From assembly GCA_964494475.1 (NCBI GenBank), contig CAZBRS010000024.1, positions 16,334 to 80,333 of the forward strand: a stretch of 64,000 nt of DNA, given 5' to 3'. A program made the position numbers and the translations under genes. Shown one piece after another: positions 31,501 through 38,975 of this stretch (position 1 is the first letter of the stretch; every line of letters starts with the position of its first letter). The notes under the pieces are model-generated. The model searched no databases and was not told the origin of the DNA. It worked only from the letters and a program-made list of their open reading frames with translations. The stretch comes from CAZBRS01 sp964494475 (GTDB lineage: Bacteria; Myxococcota_A; UBA9042; CAZBRS01).

Positions 31501-33918
31501 GTGGCAGGACCCTGGCGGCGGGCACGGCCGCGGGCCGCCTCCCACGCAGGCGCCGTCGAGGCAGGCGTCGAAGCGGGTGCACGGGTCGTGGTCATCGCAC
31601 GGCGTGCCGTCCGGCGACGCCGCGTACGAGCACGTCCCCGTCAGGGGATCGGCCACGCCGAGGTCGAGGCAGGGCGCGGCGGGGACGCACAGGACCGCGT
31701 CGCCCACGCACGCGCCCCCCACGCAGCGATCCTCCGCGGTGGCGGGGTCGCCGTCGTCGCAGGGGGTCCCGGGCGTCGCGATCGACCATTCGCGCGGGGC
31801 CGCGGGGCTGCACACGTGGCAGGGTCGCCCCTCGGGGGCCGCGCCGAGGTCGTGGCACGTGTCGTCGATCAGGCACCCGGAGCTGACGGGGTGGCTGCAG
31901 GCGCCCGATTCGCAGACGTCGAGGGTGCAGGCCAGCCCGTCGTCGGGGCACCCCACCTGGTCCTGCAGCGGGAAGTGCAGGCAGGCACCCCCGAAGCACG
32001 CCTCCGAGGTGCACGGGTTCGCGTCGTCGGGGCAGGGGGTGCCGTTCGGTGCGGGGGGGTTCGTACAGGCCCCCGACAGCGGCTGGCATTCGCCGGCCAG
32101 CCGGCAGGGGCCGCCGGCCGTGCACGTCACGCTGCCCGAGCCCAAGCAGGCTCCGGACTGGCACGTGTCGGTCGGCGTGCAGCCGTTGCCGTCGTTGCAG
32201 GGCGTGCCGTCGGGCGAGACCGGGTAGACGCACCTGCCGCTCGCCACGTCGCAGGTCGCGGGCTCGCGGCAGGGCGCCGGAGGGGGGCAGGTGGAGCCCC
32301 CGTGCCCGAGGCACGCGCCGCCGTGGCATTCGTCGTGGGCCGTGCAGGCGCTGCCGTCGTCGCAGGGCGACCCCTCCGGGCGCGGGGTGAACAGGCAGAG
32401 CCCGGACCCGTGATCGCACGCCACGGACAGTTGGCATTGGCCGAGCGCGCCGCAGTCGACCGGGTCGTGTCCGTGGCAGGCCGCCTGCTGGCACGTGTCG
32501 GTGCGGGTGCAGGCGTCGCCGTCGTCGCACGGGCTGCCGTTGGGGCGGGGCAGGAAGGCGCACGACTGCGACACCTGATCGCAGTAGCCGTCGTAGTGGC
32601 AGTCGTCGGGAGCGGGGCAGGCGCGCACGCCCGGCCCAACGCACCACGCGCCCACGCAGGCGTCGCCGACCGTGCAGAAGTCGAAGTCGTCGCACGGCGT
32701 GCCGTCGGCGCGGGGCGCGTACCGGCACTCGCCGGTCGCCGGCTCGCAGCCCACCAGGCGAAGGCACGGATTGGCCGGTGGCGGGCAGGGCAGGGGGTCG
32801 CTGCCCACGCACGCGCCGGCGGCGCACGCCGAGGCCCGCGTGCACGGGTCGCCGTCGTCGCACGGGGTGCCGTTCGCGCGGGGGGGGTAGACGCACGCGC
32901 CGCTGGCCGGATCGCACGCGCCCGCCAGGTGGCACGCGTCCGGGGGCGGGCAGACCCTGGCGACACCGGCCGCGCAGGCTCCCTGGACGCAGGCGTCGCC
33001 CTGGGTGCAGGCGTTGCCGTCGGTGCACGGTTGGCCGTCGGGGAGCGGCGGGTAGTCGCAGGCACCGCCGGTGGCGTTGGTGCATCGACCCGTGGACGCG
33101 TGGCACGGATCGGGGGCGGGGCCCGGGCAGGTCACGCCCACGCAGGCGAGGGCCGACGCAAGGGCGCGGCGGCACACAGGACAGTATTGTTGCCCGCCCA
33201 GGGGCGTGAGGCCGTGCATCAGGCACGCGTCGTCGGTGGAGCGGAACAGGTTGCCGTACGTGCAGCCGGCGACGCAACCGGTCCCGGCCAGGCCGCTCCA
33301 CGACGAGCAGCCCGCCGGCGCGCAGTTCGGGCCGTAGGGGTCGCCGCTGCCGCCCGTGACGGCCTCGCTCATCAAACCGCCGAAGCTCGTGCCGAAGAGT
33401 TGGGCCAGCAGGGGTCGGCCCAGCGACCAGGCGTTCCGGTACACGACCGAGTAGCTGAAGGGACCGCCCCCGCCGGGGGTGAGCGTGGCGCTCCCCCCGT
33501 ACTCGTTCGACGCCGAGAGGACGATGACCTCGTCGTACGGGGCCTGGATGGCCATGGCGAAGACCGTACCGTCGTCGCAGCAGAGGGACGAAGGGCTCCC
33601 GTGGCAACCGTGGTGGCACTGCAGGTCGACGGTGGTGTCGAACCGCCGCACGTTGATGCGGTCGAGGTTCGAATAGAAGGGCTCCAGGCTGAGCAGCCAC
33701 GTCGTGTAGTTGTACACGTCGTTGGCGAAGGTGGTCAGGTTCTCGGCGATGTAGTCGTCGGGCAGGAAGAGGAGATCGAGGCAATGGGGCTCGTGGTTGC
33801 AACCATCATACACCGTGCGCACCTGCGCGCTCGCGGGATTCGACCCGGCGAGCACGAGCGCGAGCGCGGTGCCCAGGCGCCACAGCCCCGCCGCGCCGAT
33901 GCGAGATCGCGTCGTCAT
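28570..33918 (-). CDS. Giant secreted M64-like pseudopeptidase with Cys-rich repeats, PKD-like domains and MYXO-CTERM-like tail
   Basis: About 1782 aa from ATG 33918, which overlaps the upstream stop. Residues 1-31 are a signal peptide. Residues 33-260 resemble IgA peptidase M64 (FLPDDYIAENL, LEPFYSNLDRINV, NLFRSTDDACLMH, YCPVCRRAL). The metal site is lost: QLFGTSFGGLMSEA replaces the family HEFGHSFGGLADEY, so both His and the Glu are missing. About twenty Cys-rich modules of some 48 residues follow (GTPCDDGDPCTxxDACxxGAC), then two PKD/cadherin-like domains near the end, an acidic linker, and SSCAVG, a hydrophobic helix and RRRLS. Two GCLI...C..C.P...WS segments interrupt the module array. 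It is probably a surface binding protein. Confidence 0.88.
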   Translation of the reverse strand: MTTRSRIGAAGLWRLGTALALVLAGSNPASAQVRTVYDGCNHEPHCLDLLFLPDDYIAENLTTFANDVYNYTTWLLSLEPFYSNLDRINVRRFDTTVDLQCHHGCHGSPSSLCCDDGTVFAMAIQAPYDEVIVLSASNEYGGSATLTPGGGGPFSYSVVYRNAWSLGRPLLAQLFGTSFGGLMSEAVTGGSGDPYGPNCAPAGCSSWSGLAGTGCVAGCTYGNLFRSTDDACLMHGLTPLGGQQYCPVCRRALASALACVGVTCPGPAPDPCHASTGRCTNATGGACDYPPLPDGQPCTDGNACTQGDACVQGACAAGVARVCPPPDACHLAGACDPASGACVYPPRANGTPCDDGDPCTRASACAAGACVGSDPLPCPPPANPCLRLVGCEPATGECRYAPRADGTPCDDFDFCTVGDACVGAWCVGPGVRACPAPDDCHYDGYCDQVSQSCAFLPRPNGSPCDDGDACTRTDTCQQAACHGHDPVDCGALGQCQLSVACDHGSGLCLFTPRPEGSPCDDGSACTAHDECHGGACLGHGGSTCPPPAPCREPATCDVASGRCVYPVSPDGTPCNDGNGCTPTDTCQSGACLGSGSVTCTAGGPCRLAGECQPLSGACTNPPAPNGTPCPDDANPCTSEACFGGACLHFPLQDQVGCPDDGLACTLDVCESGACSHPVSSGCLIDDTCHDLGAAPEGRPCHVCSPAAPREWSIATPGTPCDDGDPATAEDRCVGGACVGDAVLCVPAAPCLDLGVADPLTGTCSYAASPDGTPCDDHDPCTRFDACLDGACVGGGPRPCPPPGSCHVSQGCDSLSGECRVATLPDGAACDDGDACTQGDACLGGACAPGSPAPCEASGPCRVGGACDPATGGCVEVVRPDGSWCDDANACTRRDACSAGSCQGFEPVACPAPLPCHAALACDPATGACDEVPLPDGAPCDDGDPCTIADACTGGACAPGAPVSCEALDPCHVAGRCDPFSGTCTNPARSDDAPCDDGLACTMADTCQGGVCTPGVPVTCPAPDACRGVGVCEEGLALALRSLGEGGCLYPDRPDGTPCDDHDACTLGDACLGGACTSALTLECPPTGPCRAQAGCDPVGGQCVGTPLEDGLTCDDHDACTVGERCVAGACVTAGALPCPAPGVCEKTVVCQPATGACVADPKPDGSACDDGDPCTPDDACVAGRCVAGAPRTCPPAAPCQQAQGCDPATGACRVEAVPDFVACDDGDGCTAHDVCLVGRCTGHEPVLCPPASPCQSTSGCDPATGLCEAPAVANGTSCDDLDPCTLSDTCQDGACRGALFKVCPAKDECHSPGECHPLTGECSEPAKDDGSACAEDDDPCRAGGCLGGVCVVTTLPDGTFCPDDGLGCSADYCLGGACSHPVDGGCLIAGACVALDTPNPDNPCEACRPGSAFAWSPLADGALCQHPDECRTGGHCEFGACTGFVNAPAGTACGQPTRCLAGHLLTRGQCSAVGKCVAGPILSCEPYAFCATGSACGATCEKDPDCTPGYRCLEWECQMNIAPVAEAGVDQVVAEGAEVTLDGRLSSDADGDALGFFWSQIEGPTVTLHDKATATPGFVAPSVTGATALEFRLVVDDGAEPSEPSVTVVTVQNTLNEKPRADAGPDLVVDEGAWVTLDAGASTDPNGDALTVAWSQQAGPSVALSDAASTTPGFLAPYVAKDTPLLFMLIVNDGQANSTPDDVFVTVRETGAEPPEPAVEADAAGEAVAGEVVEADDAAPFVVDGGQVQSGGGGSSCAVGAPFGPWALLLGLGWIVLRRRLS
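30781..30806. repeat. Small palindrome inside one Cys-rich module of the M64-like gene
   Basis: CCCTCC and GGAGGG flank a 14-nt loop. The module that contains it encodes 15 residues between two Cys where neighbouring modules have about 6, with hydrophobic Leu/Ala residues atypical of the array. It looks like a short in-frame insertion. Confidence 0.5.
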
Positions 33919-34715
33919 GACCGTGGCGTCGCCTTCGAACGCCGTGACCGCGCCAGCCACAGCGTGGTCCAGCCCTCGTGGTCGGGCCCGTCGGCGAAGT
34001 GCGGCGCGTGGGGCGGACGTCCGATCGACAGCGTGGTCAACGCTTCGTTGCCGTCGAGGTCCCGGACCCGATCGAGCGCCGCCGCGGCCAGCTTCGCGAG
34101 GGTGGGCAGGCCCTCCCTCGGAGCTTGCGGGGCCACCTCGAGGGTCCCCGTCAGGCGGAAGCGCTCCCAGCGGCCCGTGAGCAGGTCGAGCACGGGGACG
34201 CGCCCGTCACCGACGGTCGCCAGCAGGCCGACCCGCACGTCGCGCCAGGCCATCGCGTGTACGCCGAGCTCGGTTCGCAGCCGGATGCCGGCGTCGTCCC
34301 AGCGGATCTCGTCGACGCCCAGCGCCCGGGGGCACGCCAGCAGGCGCGCAGTGTCGAACACGTCGGCCGTCACGCCGATGAGGGCCAGTTCGCCCTTCAG
34401 CGTCGCGGCCGCGGTCGCGTCGAGGCCACAGTCGAGCACGGAGTTCGTGCGGCCGAAGAGCGTACGGGGCACGTCTTCGAGCACGCCGCGCTGGCGCGAG
34501 ATGACCACTGCCGCCTGCGTGAGCCGCGTGCGCGTCAACCCTTCGACCACGGCCACCACGTGCCCGCGCCACCACTCGGGCAGCCGGGGAGGCCAGGAAC
34601 CGCGCGGAGCGGGTGCGCCGGGCGTCGGCGCGGCCCCCACCTCGGAGATCGCGAGACCGCCGGTCATCTCGAGCTGTCGCCGTTCTTCGACCACGGGGCT
34701 CCTGCTCCCTGCCAC
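33915..34715 (-). CDS. Conserved-looking protein of unknown function (266 aa)
   Basis: The reading frame runs from GTG 34715; ATG 34667 (MTGGLAI) is an alternative start and neither has a strong ribosome site. There is no signal peptide or membrane helix. The sequence has regular alpha/beta character: RTNSVLDCGLDATAAATLKGELALIGVTADVFDTARLLACPRALGVDEIRWDD is helical then strand-like, but I recognise no family. The stop overlaps the start of the M64-like gene (ATGA), so it is translated with it. Upstream, the PI-PLC-like lipoprotein gene ends 36 nt away on the same strand. Confidence 0.6.
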   Translation of the reverse strand: MAGSRSPVVEERRQLEMTGGLAISEVGAAPTPGAPAPRGSWPPRLPEWWRGHVVAVVEGLTRTRLTQAAVVISRQRGVLEDVPRTLFGRTNSVLDCGLDATAAATLKGELALIGVTADVFDTARLLACPRALGVDEIRWDDAGIRLRTELGVHAMAWRDVRVGLLATVGDGRVPVLDLLTGRWERFRLTGTLEVAPQAPREGLPTLAKLAAAALDRVRDLDGNEALTTLSIGRPPHAPHFADGPDHEGWTTLWLARSRRSKATPRS

Positions 34716-34751
34716 CGCACGATGCCCCGATTCCGTGCATTATGCAACGGT

Positions 34752-35888
34752 CTACCGGGCCCGTAGTCCACGGCCGCCGTTCAGGCCGCGCTCGATGTCG
34801 GACGCCGTGCAACCGGCCGGAGCGCTCTGCGGGTTGCACAGGCTGGGCGTTCCTCCGGGCAGGTCGAGCCACACGTCGTGCCCGGCCGCCGGCGCCGGGA
34901 AGTCGCTCGCGATCCAGTGGGCCCCCGAACGCAGGGCGGCCGCTACGGCCTCGGCGGCCTCGTCGCCGGGATCGGCGGCCCCGACGGCCGACGTCCGGAC
35001 CAGGTAACCCGCCTCGACCGCCGCGACGATCTGAGCCTCGTCGCCCACGGGGTTTCCGTACTCGAGGAAGGCCCCGAAGGGCTCTCCCTGGCCGCCCCGC
35101 GCGAAGAGCAGCCGGCCGGCCAGGGTCGGATCACCGGCCAGGTACACCTCGCGCGCGTGACCCTCGTCGTTCAGCACGATCATGACCCTGCCGCGCGTGG
35201 CGCCCAGGGTGGGCCAGCCGTCGGCCTCGAGGGCCTCGCGCAGGGTGGCGTGACCGCCGCGCACGTCGTCGGGGGTCAGCAGCTTCTCCCGGCCCAGCGT
35301 CGCGACGATCACGGCCTCGAGCTCGTCGTAGTGCTCGTCGAGCTTTCGGGTCTCGAAGTCGTCCTTGGGCTCGAGCATGATCGAGATCAGGTGGTGCGCC
35401 GGGTTCGCGTCGGACCAGGCGCGCACCAGGCCCAGGCAGGCGTCGAGCGTGCCGCAGGTGGAGCCCTGGTCGAGCGGCGCCACGTGGTACACGCCGAAGC
35501 CCCCTTCGGCCAGCCAGTGCAGATCGAGCTCGACGTGCCGAACCCCCTGCTCGCCGAACTGCACGTCGAGCGGCGCCATCGTGTAGTCCCAGTCGGGCGG
35601 CACCTGGGGCTTGTTCGGCCGCACGTGGTAGCTGTTGTGCGTCCCGCGGGCCTGCAGGTGGTTGACGCGCAGCGTGTCGTCCAGGGGGTAAGCCGCTGCG
35701 TCGGGGAGCGCGTCGTGGGCCGCGTCAGGCGTGATCGCGTCGACCTCGCCCCGTAGCTCGGAGGGAGGGGCGTCCGGGGTGCCGTCGGCGTCATGCGTCG
35801 CGTCAGGGCCGCTGCAGGCCGCGGCGGTCGCGCAGAGCAGCACGGCCAGGAGGCGTTGCGATTGCGAAGAGAAGGTCGCGTGCGTCAT
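34752..35888 (-). CDS. Lipoprotein with a calcium-dependent PI-PLC-like domain
   Basis: A 378-aa protein. Residues 1-25 form a lipoprotein signal with lipobox TAAAC. An Asp/Ala/Pro-rich linker precedes a TIM-barrel phosphodiesterase domain from about residue 70. Catalytic-looking His residues are in ARGTHNSYH and the acidic residues in RHVELDLHW; HLISIMLEPKDD and VRTSAVGA fit later barrel strands. This pattern matches the bacterial calcium-dependent phosphatidylinositol phospholipase C-like group (SaPLC1-like) within the PLC/GDPD fold. Substrate could be phosphoinositides or other phosphodiesters. The C-terminal RARGTHNS site is intact, so it is probably an active, envelope-anchored enzyme. 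It is divergent from ogt at 35941. Confidence 0.82.
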   Translation of the reverse strand: MTHATFSSQSQRLLAVLLCATAAACSGPDATHDADGTPDAPPSELRGEVDAITPDAAHDALPDAAAYPLDDTLRVNHLQARGTHNSYHVRPNKPQVPPDWDYTMAPLDVQFGEQGVRHVELDLHWLAEGGFGVYHVAPLDQGSTCGTLDACLGLVRAWSDANPAHHLISIMLEPKDDFETRKLDEHYDELEAVIVATLGREKLLTPDDVRGGHATLREALEADGWPTLGATRGRVMIVLNDEGHAREVYLAGDPTLAGRLLFARGGQGEPFGAFLEYGNPVGDEAQIVAAVEAGYLVRTSAVGAADPGDEAAEAVAAALRSGAHWIASDFPAPAAGHDVWLDLPGGTPSLCNPQSAPAGCTASDIERGLNGGRGLRAR

Positions 35889-35940
35889 AGTGCAGATCCC
35901 CGTGGCCGTCGCGGGGAGAGTGTACCCGAAGGAGGCCGAG

Positions 35941-36465
35941 ATGTCGCAGGGTCGTCACACGTTCGACACGCCGCTCGGGCTCTGCTCCATCGGCTGGAAC
36001 GAGGATCGCGTGACCCGCCTCACCCTCCGCGCGGCCGTCCCGTCCGGCGGCGAACCGGTCCCGGCCTTCGTGCGGGAGCTCGCGCGGCGAGTCCAGGCCC
36101 ACCTGGGGGGCGCCCCCGACGACTTCGGCGACGTGGCCCTCGACCTCGCGGCGTGCCCGCCGTTCCACGCGCGCGTGTACGAGGCGCTGCGCCGCGTCGC
36201 TCCGGGGACCACGACCACCTACGGCGAGCTGGCCGACCGCCTCGGCGCCCCCAAGGCCGCGCGCGCCGTGGGCCAGGCCGTGGCCCGGAACCCCTGGCTG
36301 CTGCTCGTGCCCTGCCACCGCGTGCTGGCCGCGAGCGGCAGGCTCGGCGGCTTCAGCGCGACCGGCGGCGTGGCCACCAAGCGGCGCCTGCTCGCCCTCG
36401 AGGGGGTCGTCTCGGTCTTGCGAGGAATCGGACAATCGAAAGCTGAAGCGTCAGAACCAAGTTGA
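35941..36465 (+). CDS. ogt: Methylated-DNA-protein-cysteine methyltransferase
   Basis: A 174-aa protein from ATG 35941 with AAGGAGG 7 nt upstream. The active site PCHRVLAASGRLGGFS is complete, with the Cys that accepts the alkyl group from O6-alkylguanine. YGELADRLGAPKAARAVGQAVARNP is the DNA-binding helix-turn-helix with the arginine finger region. The N-terminal RNase H-like domain (MSQGRHTFDTPLGLCSIGW) is short, as in Ogt rather than Ada. Its last 15 nt overlap the convergent broken outer membrane gene at 36451, at the edge of an AT-richer island. Confidence 0.95.
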   Translation: MSQGRHTFDTPLGLCSIGWNEDRVTRLTLRAAVPSGGEPVPAFVRELARRVQAHLGGAPDDFGDVALDLAACPPFHARVYEALRRVAPGTTTTYGELADRLGAPKAARAVGQAVARNPWLLLVPCHRVLAASGRLGGFSATGGVATKRRLLALEGVVSVLRGIGQSKAEASEPS

Positions 36466-37026
36466 AAAACCGACCACCAAGCTGAACGAAAGCAGGTCCA
36501 AGTCAAAGTCATCGACGGACGTTTCGCCGAAGGATAGCAGTCCGTCCACGTCGATTGAAAGGAAGCGCGTAGGGAAGAATTTCATCGCGAACATGGGGCC
36601 GCCTGCGATCGTCTTGATCATTGTATCGGAGTCTCCGCTATCTTCCAACGCTCGCGATAAGTCAATAAAGACGCCAGCACCCGCCCAAAATGACTTCGAC
36701 TTTATAAAATTATGATTTACAAATAGGCGAACTCAGATCGTCGTCCCAGGCGAATCTGACCCACTGTACTCACTTTTAGCGTACACAAGGTTCACAAGAC
36801 CGCCTATTTCTAAAGCAGAAGCGATGACACCGGCGATTCCAATGCCTAGACTCGCAAATACGCCAAGATCTGTGCGTTTTATACTTTCTCCGCCAGAACT
36901 CAACTTCAAGTATCGTACATTACCGAACGCGCCAAATAGGCGCATGGAGTTTTCGTCACAGTAAGCGGAACTGGATACGATCAGAACTAGAATTGTAGTG
37001 ACAGCAAGACGCACTTTAAGCCACAT
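36451..37026 (-). pseudogene. Small outer-membrane barrel protein broken by one in-frame TGA
   Basis: ATG 37026 (a TTG at 37029 is weaker) opens a signal peptide (MWLKVRLAVTTILVLIVSSS) and a short barrel-like sequence that ends at TGA 36733-36735. The same frame continues without another stop for 93 codons to 36451, with typical barrel strands (FWAGAGVFIDLS, GGPMFAMKFFPTRF) and a final aromatic residue (VVGFSTWF), as expected for an outer-membrane protein. Read through the TGA the product would be about 190 aa. A nonsense mutation or a sequencing error fits better than selenocysteine. Base composition is clearly AT-richer than its neighbours. Confidence 0.75.
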
Positions 37027-37079
37027 CAAGTCCCACGGGCGGTTGGCAGTTGAGAAGTGGATAATTTAACAATAAATGA

Positions 37080-37223
37080 TTACTTTACCAGATCCGTGTT
37101 CTCCGGTGAAATCGTTTTGTTCGCTTTGAAGTCGACGACGTAGTCCTTCGTGTCGAAGCCGTACCAGGATCCGGTAACGGCGTCGACTACCAGTCCGACG
37201 GGGAATGTGAGAATCGCCAGGAT
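37080..37223 (-). pseudogene. C-terminal fragment of a small membrane protein or lipoprotein cut by an insertion sequence
   Basis: Forty-seven codons remain: a hydrophobic stretch (ILAILTFPVGLVVDAVTG) then SWYGFDTKDYVVDFKANKT and a TAA stop. The 5' part is replaced by transposase sequence on the other strand from about 37225. The family is not recognised. It resembles ends of small envelope proteins. Confidence 0.45.
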
Positions 37224-37224
37224 C

Positions 37225-37392
37225 AGCCTCAAGGAGGAGTGCGTGTGGCAACACCGCTTCCGTTCGTATCCGGAGGCCAGAGCGCGAATCGCGAAGTGGA
37301 TCGAGTGGTACAACGCCGAGCGACCCCACCAGGCCCTCGGCTACAGGAGCCCTCGGAAGTTCCGCGGGCAATATGATCTACGGGTGGCTTGA
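37225..37392 (+). mobile_element. IS3-family transposase C-terminal remnant
   Basis: About 55 codons match the end of an IS3-type orfB transposase: SLKEECVWQHRF, EARARIAKWIEWYNAERPHQALGYRSPRKF. The final catalytic Glu of the DDE triad lies in this type of segment (LKEE). Upstream parts of the transposase are absent, so the element is dead. Its 5' edge at about 37225 joins the truncated minus-strand gene, marking an old insertion or deletion junction. Confidence 0.75.
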
Positions 37393-37489
37393 TTCCGGGG
37401 TAGCACTGCAAAGCCTGGATAGCTCGAGTTTTTATACCTTCGAGTCGTCCTCTCCATGGGGGCAGGTCACTTGCTGTTGGCGCGGGACA

Positions 37490-37507
37490 GGCCCGCCGAG
37501 GCGGGCC
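37490..37507. terminator. Perfect stem-loop downstream of the PEGA/barrel gene
   Basis: GGCCCGCC, GA, GGCGGGCC forms an 8-bp perfect stem just after the minus-strand gene ending at 37533. The T-rich flank lies on the plus side (CCTTTCG) and is short, so termination may be weak or in either direction. Confidence 0.55.
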
Positions 37508-37532
37508 CTTTCGAGCACCGGAGTCGTACCGA

Positions 37533-38975
37533 CTAGAACCTGTAGAAGCTGTAGCCCAACGTTACGACGACGCCCTTGAATTCGCCAATATCGCTGACGC
37601 TGGGGGCGAAGAAGCGCGCGCCGAGATCGAAGTTGGCGACCTCGTAGCCCGCTCCCGCCATGAATCCGAACTTCGCTTCGCTTGACTTGTACGAGGTGCC
37701 CATAAACTCAGCCTTGGCAGTAATGTAGACGAGGCCGAGTTCGCCGGCAATATTCAGGCCCTGGCGTTTGCCGCTGGTATAGCCTGTGAAGTAGTACTTC
37801 ACGCCGGCCAAGACAGGCAACTCGTTTGTACTGGATTTCGCACCACCGTTGTCCTTGGATAGGCCGTAGATGAAGCCGATGCGCGTGGTGACGTTGAACT
37901 GCGGAGATATCCCTAGATACTCGTAGCGAAACAGACCGCCGATACCGACGATGCCGGTAGCGTCAGCCCAGTTGCCGAAGGGGATGCGTACGCCCGTGTC
38001 GATGCCGAGGCTGTGCGACGCTCCTCCAAACGTTCTTGTTGTGGGTTCGTCGTAAGTCGGTTGCGCTCGACGGGTGTTCGTGTCGCTCCGGTACGGCGCT
38101 ACAGAGACCTCCTTGTGGGGTGTAAGGGTCACGTCGATGGGAACTCCGGTGGTCGCCCGGACGGTCTGCTCAGCGGAACGGAACCCAGAAACCTCGCAGG
38201 AAACGGTATGGGTACCTTCGTTCAGCCACGTCTTCACCGCGTCGGAGCCTACTGGCTCGCCGTCTACCAGGATAAGGTTTCCCGGCTCTGCGCATCTTAT
38301 GTCAGCTTGACTGCCACCGAACGTCCACTCGAGGGCGGTCTTCTTGTTGTGCTCCAGCGCTACTGTTTCACGTCGCTCGGTTCCCTGGCAGGTGACTCGC
38401 ACATCATGGCGTGTCGCGACCAATTGCTCCTTGTACGGCGTGGTTCCTCGAAGTTGTCCATCAACGATCACGTTGCCAACGCACGGAGCGCCACCGCCAA
38501 GCGACGCTATGATGGTCAGCATGCCCAGCTTCGCTGAGAGCGGCACGTCGACATCGGTCCTTTCTCTGTTGCGGACCGCTACCCGTTCGGCGGCGTCACC
38601 GTGTCCGTCCAACGTGAGCTTGAGAGAATAGGTTCCCGGTTCCAGTTCTTCGAACTCGTGCGGTGTTGTAAAGCCGGTTGCCCTTCCGTTCATTTCGATG
38701 GCGGCACCCGCCGGTGTCGTCGACACGTAAAACGATCCGAAGTTCTGGCCAAGGGCAACGCGCTCGACCGTTGGGCTTCCGTCGCTAATCGACACGGTCT
38801 TCGTGGTCGTTAGGTACCGATATCGGGACACTCGAAGCTCGTATGATCCGGAAGGCTGTTGCTTGTTCTCGTACGGCGTCTTTCCAACCCTGGAACCGTC
38901 CAGGAAGACGTCGGCGTCGGTGGGATCACTCGTCACCTGTAACGACCCAAACGCAGGGGGTAGCACCAAATGCAC
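37533..38975 (-). CDS. PEGA-repeat protein with outer-membrane barrel domain (downstream half of an interrupted gene)
   Basis: Reading from GTG 38975 gives 480 codons, but the frame is continuous with the segment upstream across one TAA (38976-38978). It holds four or so PEGA repeats (GSLQVTSDPTDADVFLDGSRVGKTPY; GSFYVSTTPAGAAIEMNG). A barrel domain follows from about residue 320: GIGGLFRYEYLG, GVKYYFTGYTSGKR, GAGYEVANFDLGARFFAPS and a final aromatic TLGYSFYRF. This domain is a clear paralogue of the protein at 39963. PEGA repeats are surface or binding modules; the fusion puts them outside or under an outer-membrane barrel. On its own the half lacks a signal peptide, so it is probably not exported. 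Confidence 0.75.
   Translation of the reverse strand: MHLVLPPAFGSLQVTSDPTDADVFLDGSRVGKTPYENKQQPSGSYELRVSRYRYLTTTKTVSISDGSPTVERVALGQNFGSFYVSTTPAGAAIEMNGRATGFTTPHEFEELEPGTYSLKLTLDGHGDAAERVAVRNRERTDVDVPLSAKLGMLTIIASLGGGAPCVGNVIVDGQLRGTTPYKEQLVATRHDVRVTCQGTERRETVALEHNKKTALEWTFGGSQADIRCAEPGNLILVDGEPVGSDAVKTWLNEGTHTVSCEVSGFRSAEQTVRATTGVPIDVTLTPHKEVSVAPYRSDTNTRRAQPTYDEPTTRTFGGASHSLGIDTGVRIPFGNWADATGIVGIGGLFRYEYLGISPQFNVTTRIGFIYGLSKDNGGAKSSTNELPVLAGVKYYFTGYTSGKRQGLNIAGELGLVYITAKAEFMGTSYKSSEAKFGFMAGAGYEVANFDLGARFFAPSVSDIGEFKGVVVTLGYSFYRF

Noticed and set aside
29212..35007. A very long open frame on the plus strand
   Set aside because: It is antisense to the Cys-rich M64-like gene; G+C-rich third positions open the opposite frame. 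The minus strand has signal peptide, domains and start-stop overlaps.
36733..36735. TGA as selenocysteine codon
   Set aside because: No Cys-like context, no SECIS hairpin seen, and the protein type is not a known selenoprotein.
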